In this document: positions 18,349 to 28,161 of the stretch, one piece after another
Position numbering within the stretch: the stretch's first letter is position 1
Layout of the letters: every line of letters starts with the position of its first letter
Assembly (NCBI GenBank): GCA_021784595.1
Contig: JAJYHT010000072.1
Coordinates: 1 to 64,000 of the forward strand
DNA: 64,000 bases
Source: Bacillota bacterium
GTDB taxonomy: Bacteria > Bacillota > Sulfobacillia > Sulfobacillales > Sulfobacillaceae
Reading direction: 5' to 3'
Made by a program: the position numbers and the translations under genes
The notes under the pieces: model-generated
What the model was told of the DNA's origin: nothing
The model's input: only the letters and a program-made list of their open reading frames with translations
Database searches by the model: none

Positions 18349-19064
18349 CGCTGGCAGGTCCACGAGTGGTAGAACACTTGGTGGACGTGGTTCTGATGTT
18401 TGAAGGAGATAGGCAACATCCATTTCGTACCCTTAGAGGGATTAAAAACCGATTCGGGGCTACAAATGAGTTGGGGCTGTTTGCCATGGAAGGTGAAGGA
18501 CTGGTGGCGGTAGAAGATCCGTCGCGCAGCCTTTTGGCTGAACGGCCTATCGATGCGCCGGGATCTGCGGTAGTGGCGGCGGTTGAAGGCAGTCGGCCCA
18601 TTTTAGTAGAGGTTCAGGCGCTCTTAGTGCGGTCGTATGGCAATCCGCGCAGAGTGGTGTCTGGATTGGATCCCCATCGTGCGGCTTTGGTTTTGGCCGT
18701 TATGGAACGCCATCTGGGTCTGCGAATATCTGAGATGGATGCGTATTTTAAGTTGATTGGCGGCGTATCCTTAGACGATCCAGGATTAGACCTGGGAATT
18801 TTGTGTGCGGCGCTGTCCAGTATCCGAGGAGTCCCGGTAGCTTCCGAATGGGTGGTGGCGGGGGAGGTTGGATTGACCGGAGAACTGCGGCGAGTGTCTC
18901 GTATCGGGGATCGCCTTAAGGAAGCGGCTAGCTTGGGGTTTAAACGGGGATTGGTTCCTGGACGGGTGGCAGAAATTTATCCGGGTATCGCTGCCAGTGG
19001 AGTCAGCACGGTGGCTGAGGCAGCTGTTCGGCTGGGCCTCATGCCTGCTCAAACGCTTGATTGA
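18349..19064 (+). CDS. radA: RadA DNA repair ATPase, 3' exon
   Basis: Continues RadA from LAGPRVVEHLVDVVL and FEGDR, through KNRFGATNELGLFAM (the KNRFG motif of RadA), and on to the Lon-protease-like C-terminal domain (VSLDDPGLDLGILCAALSS, GEVGLTGELRRVSRI). The exon by itself has no plausible start or ribosome binding site, so the protein depends on splicing of the upstream insertion. The joined product is about 457 aa, the normal RadA length. disA follows 28 nt downstream. Confidence 0.85.
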
Positions 19065-19092
19065 TGGTAACCCCAGGGAGAACACAACAGTT

Positions 19093-20106
19093 ATGGACCA
19101 AATGCTGGATATTTTGGCTAAGGTATCGCCAGGCACGCTATTGCGCGAAGCCATTGACAACATTATCAAGGCCCGTACGGGAGGGCTATTGGTGATTGGC
19201 GGAGAACCCGACATTGATGCCGACTGCGACGGGGGATTTATGCTCGATGTACCATTCAATGCGGCTGCGGTTTATGAATTGGCAAAAATGGACGGAGCCA
19301 TTCTTTTAGACCGCGATCTAACGCGCATACGCCGGGCAAATGTGGAATTGATTCCAAAAATTGCAGCACCATCCACGGAGACGGGAATGCGGCACCGAAC
19401 GGCGGAACGCATTGCCCGGACCCGTGATGCATTGGTTGTGACGGTTTCGCAACGCCGCAGCGTTGTGACCCTGTACGTCAAGCAAACGCGCTATGTGTTG
19501 CAGGACTTAAGCTTCATCTTGACTAAGGCAACGGGAGCTCTCGCCTCTCTGTCGCGCTATGACCGCCTTTGCCGCAGTGCTGCGCGCCGCCTTACGGAAG
19601 CGGAAATGAGGGGCGATGTGGTGCTTGAGGATGTGGTGGAACTTTTACGCAGAATGTTCATTGCGATGCAAATCCGGCGCGAAATTCGGCGATATGTGGT
19701 GGAGTTGGGCAGCGACGGGCACTTGGTCGATTTGCAATTGGAAGAGTATCCAGACTTACGGCGTGAATGGCACTGGCTGTGGATGGATTATCAAGTAAGC
19801 CCGGGAGTTGGCGTGATAGAACCTGAGACCATTGATGCCACTCTCTGGAGTTATGACCAATGGGTGCGCGCATTGGGGCACTGCCCAGAGACCGGGCGCG
19901 TTGAACCTCGCGGATATCGCGTTCTGCATGCCATCCCCCGCCTCTCTGAGAATATTATTGGGGAAGTGGTGCACGAATTCGGCTCACTGGCCCAGATTCG
20001 ACGTGCTACCACGGCAGATTTAGACCGCGTGCGCGATGTGGGGCCGCAGCGGGCTCGCGCTATATGGAAAGTCTTTCACGATGTCGGCGATACCGGGACT
20101 AGCTAA
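19093..20106 (+). CDS. disA: DisA, DNA-integrity scanning diadenylate cyclase
   Basis: 337 aa from ATG 19093. The DAC domain carries MDGAILLDRDL (DGA motif) and GMRHRTAERIA (RHR motif), the ATP and metal site that makes c-di-AMP. A helical linker is followed by a C-terminal HhH DNA-binding domain (RDVGPQRARAIWKVF). It patrols DNA and lowers c-di-AMP synthesis at damage. The radA-disA pairing is conserved in spore-formers. Its end overlaps the convergent MazG-like gene by 8 nt. Confidence 0.94.
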   Translation: MDQMLDILAKVSPGTLLREAIDNIIKARTGGLLVIGGEPDIDADCDGGFMLDVPFNAAAVYELAKMDGAILLDRDLTRIRRANVELIPKIAAPSTETGMRHRTAERIARTRDALVVTVSQRRSVVTLYVKQTRYVLQDLSFILTKATGALASLSRYDRLCRSAARRLTEAEMRGDVVLEDVVELLRRMFIAMQIRREIRRYVVELGSDGHLVDLQLEEYPDLRREWHWLWMDYQVSPGVGVIEPETIDATLWSYDQWVRALGHCPETGRVEPRGYRVLHAIPRLSENIIGEVVHEFGSLAQIRRATTADLDRVRDVGPQRARAIWKVFHDVGDTGTS

Positions 20107-20515
20107 GATAATATCGCCCGAGGGTATTCGCTTCATTGTATTTTCTAACCAGGGTGTCATATAGGCTAATATCGAGCAGATTGGCCAGCGCAGTAAGATA
20201 AAACAGCAATTGGCCCATTTCCTCCTCGATCGTTTCCCGGTCTTTGTGGCACAATTGCCCTAATATGTGGGAGGAAACCGTTTGATGCAGAACGTCATAG
20301 GGCACATCGTCAAAAAATTGCTGTCGCGAGGCTTGAATCTGGATACATCCGCACCCCGTAACCGACTTGGTTACCGCTCGGTTGATGCGGCTCTCGGACT
20401 CGGTTAGTTTGCTCAAAACGTCGAGCACGCTATGGTGCCGCACCAGGAGTTCATCCACCAGCGTTTGAAAACGGTCCACCAGCGATTCTTTTACAACATC
20501 CCGTTCGTCGGACAT
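20099..20515 (-). CDS. MazG-like/DUF1573-type conserved protein
   Basis: 138 aa from ATG 20515, with GAGGGGGG upstream. The sequence runs LLVRHHSVLDVLSKLTESES, then SRINRAVTKSVTGCGCIQI, and ends with EEEMGQLLFYLTALANLLDI, an all-helical pattern with Glu clusters like MazG-type NTP pyrophosphatases. I recall related clostridial proteins filed under DUF1573, but could not check. The GCGC motif is conserved in such proteins. The function is not established. It is convergent with disA. Confidence 0.65.
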   Translation of the reverse strand: MSDERDVVKESLVDRFQTLVDELLVRHHSVLDVLSKLTESESRINRAVTKSVTGCGCIQIQASRQQFFDDVPYDVLHQTVSSHILGQLCHKDRETIEEEMGQLLFYLTALANLLDISLYDTLVRKYNEANTLGRYYLS

Positions 20516-20797
20516 AATAATTGCCCCCCTCTGCCCCTTATTGTAGAAGTGGGACAAGATATGTGTCAAACCGCGATGAATGGGTGATTTTCAACGGATG
20601 CAAGCATTGCAAGGCTTGCCCTGCCACGGATTTTCTATTGCCTGGGAATCTGGCAGGTATGTTATGATCACCATGAGGCGTAAAAATGTTTTAGCACTCG
20701 TAAATCTTAAGTATTGTTCATTACGCCTCCGGGAAGACTAAATTATGGGACGTTTGGAAACACCTTGCGTCTTTAATAAGAAGAGGGAGGTGTAGGT

Positions 20798-21910
20798 ATG
20801 GGCCGAATCATGCGACAGATATTAACCGTGGTAGGTGCCCTGCTGGGTCTAGGAATCGTTTTTCAGAATCTGGCAACCGTAAACGCCTGGCCATATCTTC
20901 ATACGCTTGGCACGATTCGCACAGAAATATTCTTGGCTCTGGGCCTCATCGGTGGGGGGTTAATCGGATATCTATTGGGACCTATTCTCATCCAATGGGC
21001 AAGCCGGGGAATTTCATGGGGTGAAGGGCGGTTGCAACGAACCCCAACCCAGGACCTGCTGACAGGTGCGGTGGGCTTGATTCTGGGGTTGCTGATTGCA
21101 TTTCTTTTAACTGTGGAGCTAAGCGGCCTAGGGTGGGCAGGCGATTTGTTCCGCATAGCAATTACCGTGGGGTTTGGCTACGTCGGCTTAAGGGTATCAT
21201 TGCGCAAAAAGGACGAAATTATGCGTCCGCAAAATTGGTTGCCGCGCGTGAAGCACCGGGCGTCCCAAGCAAGCCTGGGAGAAGTATCCAAACCCAAAAT
21301 CTTAGACACATCTGTCATTATCGATGGAAGAATAGCCGACATTTGTCAGAGTGGATTTCTTGAAGGGCCGTTGATTATTCCAGGCTTTGTACTCGAGGAG
21401 TTACGTCATATTGCAGATTCGGCTGATGTGTTAAAGAGAAATCGAGGACGCCGTGGTCTAGACATATTGAACCATATTCAAAAAGAGCTGAAGACCTCCG
21501 TGCAGATTTATGAAAAGGAAGTGGATCCGACACTAGAGGTGGACTCCAAGCTCCTAAAACTAGCTAAAATTATGGATGGCAAAGTCATCACCAATGACTT
21601 CAACTTGAATAAAGTTGCAGAGTTGCAAGGTGTGCCGGTTCTCAACATCAATGAATTGGCCAATGCCGTCAAACCCGTGGTATTACCGGGCGAGGAAATG
21701 GTAGTTCACGTCATCAAAGATGGAAAGGAGTCGGGCCAAGGCATAGGCTATCTGGACGACGGAACGATGATTGTGGTCGATGGGGGACGCAAGTTCATCG
21801 GACAAACAGTGTCGGTTATTGTTACCTCGGTCTTGCAAACGGCGGCCGGGAGGATGATCTTTGCCAAGCTCAAAGCCCATATGTCGGGGGTCGAGGCCAG
21901 CGAAGCGTAA
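20798..21910 (+). CDS. YacL-like membrane protein with PIN and TRAM domains
   Basis: 370 aa. Four N-terminal membrane helices ([13 protein letters not shown] through GLRVSL) are followed by a PIN nuclease domain ([48 protein letters not shown]) and a C-terminal TRAM domain ([19 protein letters not shown]). The PIN Asp residues are present, so RNase activity is plausible; the TRAM domain suggests RNA binding. It follows disA as in Bacillus yacL. A terminator lies 44 nt after the stop. Confidence 0.9.
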   Translation: MGRIMRQILTVVGALLGLGIVFQNLATVNAWPYLHTLGTIRTEIFLALGLIGGGLIGYLLGPILIQWASRGISWGEGRLQRTPTQDLLTGAVGLILGLLIAFLLTVELSGLGWAGDLFRIAITVGFGYVGLRVSLRKKDEIMRPQNWLPRVKHRASQASLGEVSKPKILDTSVIIDGRIADICQSGFLEGPLIIPGFVLEELRHIADSADVLKRNRGRRGLDILNHIQKELKTSVQIYEKEVDPTLEVDSKLLKLAKIMDGKVITNDFNLNKVAELQGVPVLNINELANAVKPVVLPGEEMVVHVIKDGKESGQGIGYLDDGTMIVVDGGRKFIGQTVSVIVTSVLQTAAGRMIFAKLKAHMSGVEASEA

Positions 21911-21953
21911 TGTGAATTGAAGTCGGTTTGTGCCAAGAATGCGGTCACTGAAG

Positions 21954-21986
21954 GACGTCGCCTAGAGTAAGGCGGCGTCTTTGTAT
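21954..21986 (+). terminator. Intrinsic terminator after yacL
   Basis: GACGTCGCCT and AGGCGGCGTC form a 10-bp stem with one wobble pair and a 6-nt loop, followed by TTTGTATT. It closes the ctsR-to-yacL transcript. Confidence 0.75.
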
Positions 21987-22138
21987 TCCCCTGGCCTCCC
22001 TGGGGCAACATTCTAAACCTTAATATGTTCTTAACCCAATTCCAAGAAAAACATTAATCCATTATTCGTATGCTACGTGATGAAAACCGCTATGATATCA
22101 AGCTTTTCACTTGTGACAGGGAGGATGAGCATACCACA

Positions 22139-23518
22139 ATGGACGGTTCGAATTCAGTTCTCACTACATTTGACGAAACCGGGGTCCAGAAATTTCACTG
22201 GCGAACAGTCATCACCACAGGAATGGGGTTTTTCACTGACGCTTATGACTTATTCATTATTGGCACTGTTACCGCCATTTTGACCCCATTATGGCACTTA
22301 AGCACGGGGCAATTGGCCATATTGAACAGTACGTCGTTAGCCGCGGCTGCCGTTGGCGCCCTAGTTTTCGGGCGTCTTATGGACCGGTTGGGGCGCAAAA
22401 CGATGTATGGAATTGAAGTCATTCTGTTGGCCATAGGCGCCCTCTTGTCGGCTTTTGCACCGAGCTTTGGCTGGTTGGTGTTATTCCGGGTTATGGTGGG
22501 TCTGGGGGTTGGAGGCGATTATCCTACCAGCTCAGTGATTATGAGTGAATACGCCAATCGAAAAAATCGCGGCATGTTGGTAACCATGGTGTTCTCCATG
22601 CAGGGTTTAGGGTTGTTGGTAGGACCGCTGGTCGCGGCAGGCTTGTTGTCTACCGGCATGTCGCATGAGATTGTATGGCGGCTCATGTTGGGCTTAGGAG
22701 CAATTCCCGCCGCGTCTGTAATTTACCTGCGGCGGAAAATGGATGAGACGCCCCGGTATTTAGCCACGGTGAAGAAAGACTCCACCGCGGCGGCCCAGGT
22801 GGTAAGCCGGTTGACTGGGGTTAGCGTCAACAGCGCCAATGCGGCGGTGGCCGTTAAGGCACAAAACTTTTGGAATCGCAAATATCTGACGCGACTTTTG
22901 GGGACTGCGGGTAGTTGGTTCCTGATTGATGTGGCTTTCTATGGCAATGGTGTTTCCTCGCAACTTATTTTAAAGGCGTTGCTGCCGCACGCCGCATTAG
23001 TCACGACGGTATTGGTGGCTGCAGCAATTTTTGCCGTGGCAGCGGTGCCGGGATATTACGTTGCGGCAGCCCAAATGGACAAATTGGGACGCAAGACCAT
23101 TCAGGTGTTAGGCTTCCTGATCATGGCACTGGCTTACGCGGGCATCTGGTTGGTTCCTTCGGTCGTCAAGATCCCCCTGCTGTTTTTAATCATCTACGCC
23201 GTAAGCTACTTCTTTATTGAGTTTGGGCCCAACACAACCACGTTCTTAGTGCCGTCGGAGGTCTTCCCGACCAACTTGCGCGGATCAGGCCATGGCATAT
23301 CGGCAGCTGGGGGAAAAACCGGAGCATTCTTGGGTGCGTTTGTGCTGCCTTTAATTTTAAAACAAATCGGACTTTCTTCGACAATGGGTCTTTTGGCAGG
23401 AGTTTCCATTTTAGGAGTGGCCCTGACCCTATTAACCTTACCGGAAATGAAGCAGCAGTCTTTGGAAACCAATGAGATTTCCGAAATTGCGCCGGAATTG
23501 CAGCGGCGGCCGTCATAG
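22139..23518 (+). CDS. MFS sugar/organic-acid permease
   Basis: 459 aa if started at ATG 22139; ATG 22070 is also in frame but has no ribosome binding site. Twelve membrane helices carry sugar-porter type motifs: GRLMDRLGRKTMYG between helices 2 and 3, DKLGRKTIQVLG between 8 and 9, and FLVPSEVFPTNLRGSGHGIS, the PESPR-like region. FFTDAYDLFIIG near the start is typical of the phosphate or aromatic-acid branch. The substrate is not determinable. It lies between yacL and ispD, where other Bacillota have no transporter. Confidence 0.8.
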   Translation: MDGSNSVLTTFDETGVQKFHWRTVITTGMGFFTDAYDLFIIGTVTAILTPLWHLSTGQLAILNSTSLAAAAVGALVFGRLMDRLGRKTMYGIEVILLAIGALLSAFAPSFGWLVLFRVMVGLGVGGDYPTSSVIMSEYANRKNRGMLVTMVFSMQGLGLLVGPLVAAGLLSTGMSHEIVWRLMLGLGAIPAASVIYLRRKMDETPRYLATVKKDSTAAAQVVSRLTGVSVNSANAAVAVKAQNFWNRKYLTRLLGTAGSWFLIDVAFYGNGVSSQLILKALLPHAALVTTVLVAAAIFAVAAVPGYYVAAAQMDKLGRKTIQVLGFLIMALAYAGIWLVPSVVKIPLLFLIIYAVSYFFIEFGPNTTTFLVPSEVFPTNLRGSGHGISAAGGKTGAFLGAFVLPLILKQIGLSSTMGLLAGVSILGVALTLLTLPEMKQQSLETNEISEIAPELQRRPS

Positions 23519-23589
23519 TTTTATCTGCCTTTTTTGGTCGTCGTGCCATAACCTGGCCGGCGACCCCAGAATACTAAGGAGGACAGAAC

Positions 23590-24792
23590 ATGGCAGATCA
23601 AATCCCGACCGATAAACTGAATCCCCCCATCTCGCGCCGTCGCGTCTTGCAGTATGGCATGGGCTCCACCGTCGGACTTTTGGGTGCTGGCACCTTAGGC
23701 TCCTTGTTAGCAGCCTGTGGGGTGACGTCCACGCCCGCGTCCCCGGGCAAAAGTGCTATTCCCAGCAATGGCAACGCCATTGCTCTGTCGCAATTGGCGA
23801 GCGACGCGAAAAAAGAAGGACATCTGACCGTGATTGCGTTGCCCCCCGACTGGGCCAATTACGGACAAATCATCAGCACCTTCCAACAGAAGTATGGCCT
23901 GCCCATTAACAGCCAAGCACCGGACGACTCCTCTTCCCAAGAGTTGCAGGCGATCACCACCTACAAGAACAGTCAGAGTCTGGAGCCCGATGTGGTCGAT
24001 GTCGGCCCGTCCTTCGCCGCCCAAGGCAAAACCCAAGGGTTGTGGGCCCCGTACAAGAATGCCCATTGGGATACCATTCCCAGCAACCTCAAAGACCCCG
24101 ACGGCTACTGGACGGGAGACTATTACGGGGTGGTGGCGTTTGGCGCCAACCGCTCCATTGTCAAGAACATGCCCCAGGACTGGTCCGACTTATTAAAGCC
24201 GGAATATCGCAACATGGTATCGATTGACGGCGACCCCCGGACCGCCCAAGACGCCTTTATGGCGGTGTGGGGCGCGGCCTTGGCCAATGGCGGCTCCTTG
24301 GATGACATCACCCCCGGCGTCCAATTTTTTGCCGAATTAAAAAAACGCGGCAACTTCATTCCCGTCGACAACTATCCGGCCAACATTTCCAAAGGCACCA
24401 CACCGATTGCCTTGAAGTGGGACTATTTGCTGCTAGGATACAAAGAAGAGTGGAATGGCAATCCGCCGATTACGGTCACCATTCCGGCCTCCGGCGTGAT
24501 TGGCGGATTTTACTGTCAGGCGGTGAGCCGCTATTCCTACCATCCGTACGCGGCCAGGCTGTGGGAGGAGTTCTTGTATTCCGACGAGGGCCAACTGTTA
24601 TACCTGCAAGGCTTTGCCCATCCGGTGCGGTACAACGACTTGGCTCAACGTGGCAAGATTCCGGCCGCTTTGGCGGCCAAACTGCCGCCCGCCTCATCCT
24701 ATGCGAAGGCGCAGTTCCCCACGGTGGCGCAGACCAGCAAGGCGGCAGCCATTGTGCAGGCGCAGTGGGGACCCCAAGTAATAGGTTCTTAG
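23590..24792 (+). CDS. Tat-exported lipoprotein, ABC-type extracellular solute-binding protein
   Basis: 400 aa. The N-terminus has a twin-arginine signal (SRRRVLQYGMGSTVGLLGAG) and a lipobox LLAACG, so it is probably a Tat-exported lipoprotein. The mature part resembles family 1 or AfuA/PotD-type binding proteins: DAKKEGHLTVIALPPDW, WSDLLKPEYRNMVSIDGDP, GSLDDITPGVQFFAELKKRG and FLYSDEGQLLYLQGFAHPV. It probably binds an anion, iron chelate or polyamine. No ABC permease or ATPase gene is adjacent. A strong terminator follows. Confidence 0.8.
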   Translation: MADQIPTDKLNPPISRRRVLQYGMGSTVGLLGAGTLGSLLAACGVTSTPASPGKSAIPSNGNAIALSQLASDAKKEGHLTVIALPPDWANYGQIISTFQQKYGLPINSQAPDDSSSQELQAITTYKNSQSLEPDVVDVGPSFAAQGKTQGLWAPYKNAHWDTIPSNLKDPDGYWTGDYYGVVAFGANRSIVKNMPQDWSDLLKPEYRNMVSIDGDPRTAQDAFMAVWGAALANGGSLDDITPGVQFFAELKKRGNFIPVDNYPANISKGTTPIALKWDYLLLGYKEEWNGNPPITVTIPASGVIGGFYCQAVSRYSYHPYAARLWEEFLYSDEGQLLYLQGFAHPVRYNDLAQRGKIPAALAAKLPPASSYAKAQFPTVAQTSKAAAIVQAQWGPQVIGS

Positions 24793-24812
24793 CTTACACC
24801 ACGATAACATCA

Positions 24813-24856
24813 ACACCGTCAGGCCGCGCTTTCGCGTAGGGCCTGACGGTGTTTTT
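24813..24856 (+). terminator. Strong intrinsic terminator
   Basis: ACACCGTCAGGC and GCCTGACGGTGT form a perfect 12-bp stem with an inner CGCG/CGCG hairpin, followed by five T. It ends the binding-protein transcript. Confidence 0.85.
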
Positions 24857-24974
24857 AAGCCTGGCAAGTGCTCCACGAGGCATCCCGCTCATGGGCGTGT
24901 GGTACTGGCAGTAATGGAACGCTTTAGGCTTGCGCCACACGAGACCATGAAGGTGACAGGATGTGCTAGGATCG

Positions 24975-25673
24975 TTAAATGCGGGGACGGTGTTCTAGTT
25001 TCAACATCTGTTGGACTGTAACAAACTGATAACCTTGACGCTTTAAGGCGGGGATGAGCATTTTCACTGCACCGACGGTCGCCTCGGAGCCATTGGGACC
25101 ATCATGGAAGATGACGATGGCACCGGGGCTAGCCTGTTGCTCGACCATTTTAGCCATAGTGTCAGCGGTATTGCGATGCCGCCAATCGCGGGTGTCAATA
25201 CTCCACCCGATGACGGTGTATCCCATCTGTCCTAAGGTCTTCAATGCGGTGGAATCGGCGATACCCCCAGGCATGCGGTACAGGGTCGGTTTGGGAGATC
25301 CCAAGCTCTCTAAAATTTGCGCATTGGTTTGGACTTCTTGACGTATGACATCGGCTGACTTGTTGCGAAGAAGTAGGTGCTCGGTCCCGTGGCTCCCAAT
25401 GTTCATCCCATCTTTTAGCTCTGCTCGAATTAAATCAGGCCGTTTGGTGGCATGGGAGCCGACAATAAAAAAGGTAGCTTTGACGTGATCGTGATTTAAT
25501 GCGGCAAGCACTTTTGGCGTCCAGGTGCGGCTTGGACCATCATCGAAGGTTAGCGCCAGCACTTTTTTCGTGGTGATGACTTGGCGAATGACAGGGGCTG
25601 GCTTGGCAGGACTCGGTTGAGATAGAAACCACCCAACGATGAGTCCAGAGAATAGGGGCAGTGTTCGAACCAT
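24975..25673 (-). CDS. Polysaccharide deacetylase (NodB domain)
   Basis: 232 aa with an N-terminal signal or anchor helix (LFSGLIVGWFLSQPS). All five NodB motifs are present: TFDDGP (metal Asp and catalytic base), GSHGTEH (the two metal His), YRMPGG, DTRDW and VIFHDGP. It probably N-deacetylates peptidoglycan or another N-acetylhexosamine polymer outside the cell. The family includes sporulation enzymes such as PdaA and PdaB, but the substrate cannot be read from the sequence. It is convergent with the upstream binding protein. Confidence 0.88.
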   Translation of the reverse strand: MVRTLPLFSGLIVGWFLSQPSPAKPAPVIRQVITTKKVLALTFDDGPSRTWTPKVLAALNHDHVKATFFIVGSHATKRPDLIRAELKDGMNIGSHGTEHLLLRNKSADVIRQEVQTNAQILESLGSPKPTLYRMPGGIADSTALKTLGQMGYTVIGWSIDTRDWRHRNTADTMAKMVEQQASPGAIVIFHDGPNGSEATVGAVKMLIPALKRQGYQFVTVQQMLKLEHRPRI

Positions 25674-25909
25674 GAATATGCATTCCTCCTGGAATCAAGT
25701 GTCGATCTTAGCATGGACTAAGGGGCCAGTGTCTATGTATTTTCGAGCAAATTCCCCTGTCGAGAGAGTGCCGTTGTTGACCCCCTGCGCAAATCCGGGT
25801 ATTGTCGTAAACGACCAGAAAGTGACAGCAGTGCCGGACAAGGACAGTGACATGTGCCGCATTCGGCTCTTGCCGGGAGCAAAAATTTATTTTTAAGGGA
25901 GACCTTATC

Positions 25910-26608
25910 GTGAAGCGATGGGGGATGCTGGTGGCAGCAGGACAAAGTCGCCGCATGGGACCGTTGGGTTCCAAGTTGTGGTTGCAGTTGCATGGTCAAT
26001 CAGCCCTAAGTTGGGGTTTTGAACATTTCATTGGGTCGGGCGGTTGGGATGGTGGCGTAGTGGTGTGCCGGCCGGAGGAGGGGCAAGAAGTCTCCCGACT
26101 ATTGGCGGCATACGGGTACCGTGATTGGGGAATTACCAATGGGGGCCCATGGCGGCACGCATCAGTGAAGAATGGGTTGCGATGGCTAGCCGACCACGGC
26201 ATGGGTCCGGATGACCTGGTGTTGATTCATGATGCAGCACGCATTTTAGTCGATCAGGCTCTCATTATGCGAGTCTATACGGCTGCCGCTGAATATCATG
26301 CGGCCATTCCTGTGATACCTCTGGTCGACACTGTGAAGCGCGTAGCGGATGGCACCAAGTATATAGAGCGGACGGAGGACCGCACGAAGCTAGTACTGGC
26401 CCAAACTCCTCAAGGATTTCGCAGTGCCCTAATTCAAGAAGCTTATATGGCATGGGGAGATGGTGTTCCTACGGATGAAGCCCAAGTCGTGGAGCAATTC
26501 GGGCACCCGGTGGTCTTGGTGGGAGGCGATCTGGACAACCGAAAGTTGACCACCGCGGAAGATGTGGCATGGTTTGAGTGGAGGTTAAAGCAAGATGATG
26601 AGTCGTGA
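25910..26608 (+). CDS. ispD: IspD, 2-C-methyl-D-erythritol 4-phosphate cytidylyltransferase
   Basis: 232 aa from GTG 25910, with AAGGGAGA 8 nt upstream. The nucleotide-binding loop is MLVAAGQSRRMG. LVLIHDAARILVD, PLVDTVKRV, LAQTPQGFRSALI and PTDEAQVVEQFGHPVVLVGG match the IspD signature positions. It makes CDP-ME in the MEP isoprenoid pathway. Its end overlaps ispF by 14 nt, so the two are co-translated. Confidence 0.92.
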   Translation: MKRWGMLVAAGQSRRMGPLGSKLWLQLHGQSALSWGFEHFIGSGGWDGGVVVCRPEEGQEVSRLLAAYGYRDWGITNGGPWRHASVKNGLRWLADHGMGPDDLVLIHDAARILVDQALIMRVYTAAAEYHAAIPVIPLVDTVKRVADGTKYIERTEDRTKLVLAQTPQGFRSALIQEAYMAWGDGVPTDEAQVVEQFGHPVVLVGGDLDNRKLTTAEDVAWFEWRLKQDDES

Positions 26609-27101
26609 TCGTATAGGACAAGGCATCGATGTTCATCCGCTGGTGGAAAATCGTCCCTTGGTATTGGGCGGTGTGGAGATTGTCTTTCATCTGGGACTCG
26701 ATGGCGACACCGACGGAGATGTGTTGAGCCACGCCGTAATGGATGCGTTGCTGGGAGCGGTGGCGTTGGGTGATTTAGGGACACATTTTCATCAAGGACA
26801 GCCAGATGTAGACGGTGCGCGTTCCGTCCGCTTGCTGGAGCGGGTGTCTGGGTGGATTGCCCAAGAGGGGTATGCCATCGGGAACCTGGATGTTACGGTG
26901 GTAGCCCAAGCTCCGAGATTGTCACCATATACCGAAGCTATGAGACAAACGCTGGCTGAGGCGATGGCAATCCAAAAAAGCCAGATATCAATCAAGGCCA
27001 CGACAACCGACCATTTAGGGATGCTGGGACGCAGCGAGGGAATCATGGCGCTCGCCACTGTCTTACTTCATCCCTTGGTTGAGATATTGCAGGATTCCTG
27101 A
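26595..27101 (+). CDS. ispF: IspF, 2-C-methyl-D-erythritol 2,4-cyclodiphosphate synthase
   Basis: 168 aa. GIDVHPLVENRPLVLGG carries the zinc Asp and His. DGDVLSHAVMDALLGAVALG, GDLGTHF and IKATTTDHLGMLGRSEGI complete the family pattern. It cyclises CDP-ME 2-phosphate in the MEP pathway. It is coupled to ispD and its 3' end overlaps the convergent amidase gene by 39 nt. Confidence 0.94.
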   Translation: MMSRDRIGQGIDVHPLVENRPLVLGGVEIVFHLGLDGDTDGDVLSHAVMDALLGAVALGDLGTHFHQGQPDVDGARSVRLLERVSGWIAQEGYAIGNLDVTVVAQAPRLSPYTEAMRQTLAEAMAIQKSQISIKATTTDHLGMLGRSEGIMALATVLLHPLVEILQDS

Positions 27102-27755
27102 TGCGATGGCTTTAGCCAAGGTCTCCTGATACTGGGGTGAGGTTAGCATCGCACTATCCCCACGGTGGCTTACAAAGCCTACTTCGACGTTGATGGCGGG
27201 CACTCCGGCTTCTTCCAACACTAGTTGTTGGATAGGACGAGGCGGTCGGGCATATCCCAGGGCAGCATTGAGCGCATGTGCCACCCTGTCAGCCAAACGA
27301 ACCGATGACAAAGAGTCCCTATCGTAATATACGATGGGTCCACGCATGGTATGGGTGGGTTCCGCATTGCTATGAATCGTAATAAAAATGGCGGCATGAT
27401 ATTTTCGGACCAATCGGCTTCGAGCCAGCAAGTCGTTCCTTACCGAATAGGGGGCCACACGGTTAACACTGTAATCTGCAGTGCGAGTTAGGTAAACTAC
27501 AATACCTTGGCTAGCCAAGGCATGTTGCAGGGCGTGAGCCACTGACAGGTTGATGTGCTTTTCGAACATGCCGTTAACGCCCACAGCTCCGGGATCCTGG
27601 CCCCCGTGGCCTGGATCCACAATCACGACGACAGCCGCGGCGACGTGGACTGGGGCCACATAACCTGAATGAGGAATCCACCATAAGGCCCCAACCAAAA
27701 ACATGGCAGCGACGCCCTCATAGAAATGAGTGGCCTTTAGGCGACGAAGCGACAT
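27063..27755 (-). CDS. N-acetylmuramoyl-L-alanine amidase (Amidase_3, CwlD-like)
   Basis: 230 aa with an N-terminal membrane anchor (AAMFLVGALWWIPHSGYV). VVIVDPGHGGQDPGAVG gives the first zinc His and FEKHINLSVAHAL the zinc Glu region. IFITIHSNAEPTHTMRG supplies another zinc His, and VPAINVEVGFVSHRGDS the catalytic Glu. It cleaves the bond between stem peptide and glycan. CwlD, which prepares muramic lactam in spore cortex, is the closest well-known member in size and topology. Confidence 0.85.
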   Translation of the reverse strand: MSLRRLKATHFYEGVAAMFLVGALWWIPHSGYVAPVHVAAAVVVIVDPGHGGQDPGAVGVNGMFEKHINLSVAHALQHALASQGIVVYLTRTADYSVNRVAPYSVRNDLLARSRLVRKYHAAIFITIHSNAEPTHTMRGPIVYYDRDSLSSVRLADRVAHALNAALGYARPPRPIQQLVLEEAGVPAINVEVGFVSHRGDSAMLTSPQYQETLAKAIASGILQYLNQGMK

Positions 27756-27891
27756 CAGGGGACCTCCTTGTCTGTTATCACCCTATGCGCTACAGGGGCT
27801 GACAAGACCTAGAGGGCTATGAACTCTCCCGCCAGCTTCTGGTGGGGTGTCGCAGCTGCACCCAAAGCTCTACAGTTTACCGATTCTCGGG

Positions 27892-28161
27892 CTAGGAAGG
27901 GGAAGGCGCGGGTATTATGTTCAAAATCCAGGTTCGGACCATATGGAACTCGTCTTCGGCGTCGACTAACCCATCATAATCTCCGTGGGTCATCATATTG
28001 CCCAGGACAATACGCTCCACCTGATCCACAAATTCTAAAATTGCCGGGCGATTGGGTTGGCCGAGGCTGCCCTCTAGAATTTGCTGAAGATAGGCACGCA
28101 GTGAAGTGCCTTCCGAGGCGCTCTCATAATATTGTTCCAGGAGAAGTTCGGGGGTCATCAT
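27892..28161 (-). CDS. Small acidic protein of unknown function
   Basis: 89 aa. Its start codon overlaps the end of the lipoprotein gene by 4 nt (ATGA), so translation is coupled. It is largely helical and acidic (TPELLLEQYYESASEGTS, FVDQVERIVLG), with no signal peptide or membrane helix. No family is recognised. Operon position suggests a function linked to the lipoprotein and the 39-aa membrane peptide. Confidence 0.6.
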   Translation of the reverse strand: MMTPELLLEQYYESASEGTSLRAYLQQILEGSLGQPNRPAILEFVDQVERIVLGNMMTHGDYDGLVDAEDEFHMVRTWILNIIPAPSPS

